Positions 13,677 to 16,052 of a stretch of 16,052 bases of DNA are shown here, piece after piece. The notes beneath the pieces were generated by a model. It searched no databases. It was given only the letters and a program-made list of their open reading frames with translations, and had not been told where the DNA came from. Source of the stretch: Armatimonadota bacterium (GTDB lineage: Bacteria > Armatimonadota > Hebobacteria > Hebobacterales > WVXJ01). The position numbers and the translations under genes are program-made. The stretch lies in NCBI GenBank assembly GCA_011773575.1, contig WVXJ01000133.1:26143-42194 (forward strand), in the 5' to 3' direction. Every line of letters begins with the position of its first letter. Position 1 is the first letter of the stretch.

Positions 13677-15851
13677 TCAGAAGGCGCCGGGGTTGATCTC
13701 TATCCAGAGAGTGCGCCCCAGTTCTTGCGTGAATCCATACCCGCTCATCCCCATCAGCCCGGCGGAACCGGTGAAGAGCCCTGTTGTGGCGAAGATGCTT
13801 CCCTTGGGCGCGTAGTTCAGGCTCACCGCCCAATTGCCGATGTCTCGTGCCAGAGTCGTCTTGATGTTCATGGACCGTTGTGACATCCACTCGGAGTAAC
13901 TTCCGGAGAGGCCAAACGACCATTGCGGTCTTCCCATATCTGTGCGCTGAAAGGGCAAATAGTAGACCAAGGTGCCACTGCCGAAGATACTGTTCCGCTC
14001 TACGTTGTACGAAGCGAATGCGGTAGTGCGCCATTCTCCGGGCTTGTTGACATTGAAGTTACAGGAGAGTGTTTGCTGGCGCCTATCACCGGAAGCGCTT
14101 TTGCCACTGCTCAGTGATCCCGTGTAATTGATTCCCAACGCTCCGCGTTGCTCTCCGATCTTGCGTCGAAGGCTTGCTGTTATGCTGAGGGTCTGAGTGG
14201 TGCCGCTCTTGCCCCACGAGTTCGACAACTTCAGCCCGGAATCGAAGGTAGCCTTTTGCCCTATCTTCCCCTGCGGGCAATGCAGATTCATGGATATGCT
14301 CTCAGTGAGAGAAGCAAGCTTGCCGGATTCGATGATCTCGGTCGTCCCCTCCTCAGGAGAATAGGCTATTAAGTCGGAGGCGGTCCTGAGGGCATAACTG
14401 ATCCGCGCACTGTTGGAATAGGAGAAGCCGGATTTCCCGATAGGGCGAGAGCGGGTGTGTGCTGACAGCACAGCCGAATAATTCTCGGAGTCTGCATAAT
14501 CCGATGCATTGAGCGCAAGATCAACACTCATTTTGGGCATGATCTTGCTTATCGTAGTAGAGGCTTCTATCGTCCTTGGAGAATCGGCATCGAAACGTGT
14601 ATAGCGGAATGAGGAGAAGGTGCGAAGGCGGGGGGAGAACTCGTGGGAATGGGTCCAGCGCAGCCCCCGCGACTTGTTCATATTCAGAGGATCATCTATA
14701 TTCAGTTTGCCCCGGCCTTTGTCACCGAGGAGATACCGTTCCTCCAGCCCCAGCCCCCAATCGCTTTCTCCCATCCCGCTCTGTGCCATATTGTGTGTGA
14801 GGCGGATAGAGCCGATTCGCCCCGGTTTAGCAATGTAGTAATAGGGGAAATCGGCCGACAGGCCGTCGCCGCCATCAACGATTAGCGCCTGTTCGACAAA
14901 TTGCCGTGACCCCCCATTCCCTGCAGTAATCGCGTAGTGCGGAAGGGAGATGAGTTTCACTCCGTCCATGAGAATGGCGGCCTCGTCGAAGACGGTCTCA
15001 CCGTCCGGGAGGACTTGAGCCTGTTTCGTGATTATCAGAGTTCGGCCGACTTCTCTGTAGAAGGGGCGGAACTCCTCCAGGTCCACCTCCTCTTCCCGGG
15101 TCATCTGCAGACCGGGGGCATGAAAGGTATAGACTACGGCCTCATCTTCTTCGTACCTTAACAGGCTGCCCTGGCCTTGCCGCGGCGCAAAGATTATCGC
15201 GTCTCCGCGGATTTCCCGCTCTCCATCAGATATCTCCACATTCCCCTGCGCGGCAAGCTCGGAACTGTTGATATCACATTGGATGGCCTCCGCGCGAATG
15301 CTGATGGAGCCATACTCGAATCTCCCCCCTCCACTGGCTGAAGCGAGGCCGGCTGTCTGGCTGTAGGCAACCTCTTCTCCCGCCAGCCTCAGTATGGCCG
15401 TTGCCCCTTCCGTTTCTCCCCCCTGCGCGCTGAACTCCACCTCGATTTCCTGACGGGATCCGGCCACCATAGCGCTTACAATAGCGGTTCCCGCCGAGGA
15501 GCCGCTGGTAAGCACAGCGCGGGCGACCCCGCCCTGTGTTTGCGAGACGGGGCTGATGGATCCCAGGGAGGTGCTGAAACTCACTGAAGTCCCATCCGGC
15601 GCGGGGGATCCTGATACATCCTGTACTTGGGCGATAATGATGGAGGTGGAGCGGCCGTCCGCCCTGAGTGTGGCGGGGTCAGCAAAAAGTTGCAAGACCC
15701 CCCCGGCCCGCGCAGAGGAGTGAACCGAACAGGATAAAACAAGGCCCAGGAACAATCCAATCAGAGCCCGCGCTTGGGCGCTGCACAGACTCCCTCGAAA
15801 GCAGCCCTTCTCGCGTCGGACAATATGGCCTATGCTATGACGCAGAGACAC
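13677..15851 (-). CDS. Big_1 (Ig-like) + OstA/LptD-like β-barrel fusion protein
   Basis: A 724-residue exported protein with an unusual domain order. Residues 1-49 contain an export signal: a long basic n-region, a hydrophobic core at 29-41 and a likely ARA cleavage site at 47-49. Residues 51-140 fit a bacterial Ig-like domain of the Big_1/invasin type (DPATLRADGRSTS... and GGVARAVLTSGSSAGTAIV as characteristic stretches). Residues about 160-320 match the OstA/LptA-like β-jellyroll pattern (AEAIQCDINSSELAAQGNVE, IRGDAIIF, LIITKQAQVLPDGETVFDEA). From about 330 to the end, alternating aromatic strands form a predicted outer-membrane barrel ending in Phe724. LptD proteins pair an OstA domain with a barrel; the Ig domain in front is not usual. 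The GTG start has GGGAGAGGGG about 3 nt upstream. Substrate is unknown; LPS or another envelope lipid is possible. Confidence 0.75.
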   Translation of the reverse strand: MSLRHSIGHIVRREKGCFRGSLCSAQARALIGLFLGLVLSCSVHSSARAGGVLQLFADPATLRADGRSTSIIIAQVQDVSGSPAPDGTSVSFSTSLGSISPVSQTQGGVARAVLTSGSSAGTAIVSAMVAGSRQEIEVEFSAQGGETEGATAILRLAGEEVAYSQTAGLASASGGGRFEYGSISIRAEAIQCDINSSELAAQGNVEISDGEREIRGDAIIFAPRQGQGSLLRYEEDEAVVYTFHAPGLQMTREEEVDLEEFRPFYREVGRTLIITKQAQVLPDGETVFDEAAILMDGVKLISLPHYAITAGNGGSRQFVEQALIVDGGDGLSADFPYYYIAKPGRIGSIRLTHNMAQSGMGESDWGLGLEERYLLGDKGRGKLNIDDPLNMNKSRGLRWTHSHEFSPRLRTFSSFRYTRFDADSPRTIEASTTISKIMPKMSVDLALNASDYADSENYSAVLSAHTRSRPIGKSGFSYSNSARISYALRTASDLIAYSPEEGTTEIIESGKLASLTESISMNLHCPQGKIGQKATFDSGLKLSNSWGKSGTTQTLSITASLRRKIGEQRGALGINYTGSLSSGKSASGDRRQQTLSCNFNVNKPGEWRTTAFASYNVERNSIFGSGTLVYYLPFQRTDMGRPQWSFGLSGSYSEWMSQRSMNIKTTLARDIGNWAVSLNYAPKGSIFATTGLFTGSAGLMGMSGYGFTQELGRTLWIEINPGAF

Positions 15852-15870
15852 AGCCCCTCTCCCGGAAAAG

Positions 15871-15902
15871 AAACAGGAGCCCGCCCTGGCGGGCTCCTGT
15901 TT
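15871..15902. terminator. Strong bidirectional hairpin terminator
   Basis: A perfect 15-bp inverted repeat (15871-15885 with 15888-15902; arms AAACAGGAGCCCGCC and its complement) encloses a 2-nt CT spacer, so the real loop is probably four bases. T-rich tails follow on both strands (TTCTTTT on the minus side, TTTGTT on the plus side). It lies 10 nt after the stop of the unrecognised minus-strand gene and only 19 nt before the GTG of the next one. Confidence 0.8.
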
Positions 15903-15912
15903 TGTTCGGCTC

Positions 15913-16052
15913 CTATTGAATGGTCATGCTGCGAGGCTCGGAAAACACATAGCGGAAGGAGTCGGGCGGCACTTCCGTCAGCGGGTGTGGAAGCGGCATG
16001 TCAGAGTCGCCCCTGTAGCGGGAACCTACTCTCCAGAAAACGAGCGTCCCGG
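15913..16052 (-). CDS. C-terminal end of an unrecognised gene (partial)
   Basis: On the minus strand a frame is open from the window edge to TAG at 15915-15913, giving the last 45 residues of a protein that starts outside the window. The segment has aromatic and basic residues (LVFWRVGSRYRGDSD) followed by a proline-rich part (PLPHPLTEVPPDSF) and ends RSMTIQ. I do not recognise a family. The terminator directly after its stop codon supports it as a real gene end. Confidence 0.5.
   Translation of the reverse strand, partial: GTLVFWRVGSRYRGDSDMPLPHPLTEVPPDSFRYVFSEPRSMTIQ

Overview
The window comes from a diderm (Gram-negative-type) bacterium. It encodes an outer-membrane porin and a second β-barrel protein with an OstA/LptD-like domain, both with export signals. 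An anaerobic or facultative lifestyle is suggested by a [NiFe]-hydrogenase maturation operon. The lineage cannot be named from this sequence; short palindromic repeats between genes and an unusual domain fusion would fit an uncultivated phylum, but that is inference.

Layout. Bases 1-801 (+): possible tail of an upstream gene, then a class I SAM-dependent methyltransferase. Bases 802-1003: a 75-bp nested palindromic element between convergent genes. Bases 1004-6212 (-): hypA-hypF-hypC-hypD-hypE in transcription order, closely spaced except for a palindrome-rich 195-bp gap between hypD and hypE. HypF and HypE make the cyanide ligand, HypC and HypD carry and assemble Fe(CN)2CO, and HypA handles nickel. 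hypB and hydrogenase structural genes are not in the window. HypA lacks its CxxC zinc domain. Bases 6213-6383: divergent control region between hypA and folC with a perfect TGTGA-N6-TCACA site of the CRP/FNR type.

Bases 6384-7730 (+): folC. Bases 7734-8404 (-): a small membrane protein and a single-domain response regulator, the latter with a near-consensus sigma-70 promoter. Bases 8732-9841 (+): an OprO/OprP-like porin. Bases 9954-11198 (-): a GT-B glycosyltransferase. Bases 11435-13673 (+): panC, panD and nadA, a cofactor cluster in which PanD and the NAD pathway both draw on aspartate. Bases 13677-15851 (-): a bacterial Ig-like (Big_1) domain fused to an OstA-like domain and a β-barrel. 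Bases 15871-15902: a strong bidirectional hairpin terminator. Bases 15913-16052 (-): C-terminal end of an unrecognised gene that runs off the window.

The best candidates for something new are the zinc-domain-less HypA in a hyp operon without hypB, and the Big_1-OstA-barrel fusion protein. The CRP-type operator and the two palindromic intergenic elements are further points to check. No CRISPR array, tRNA, rRNA, transposase or phage gene was recognised.
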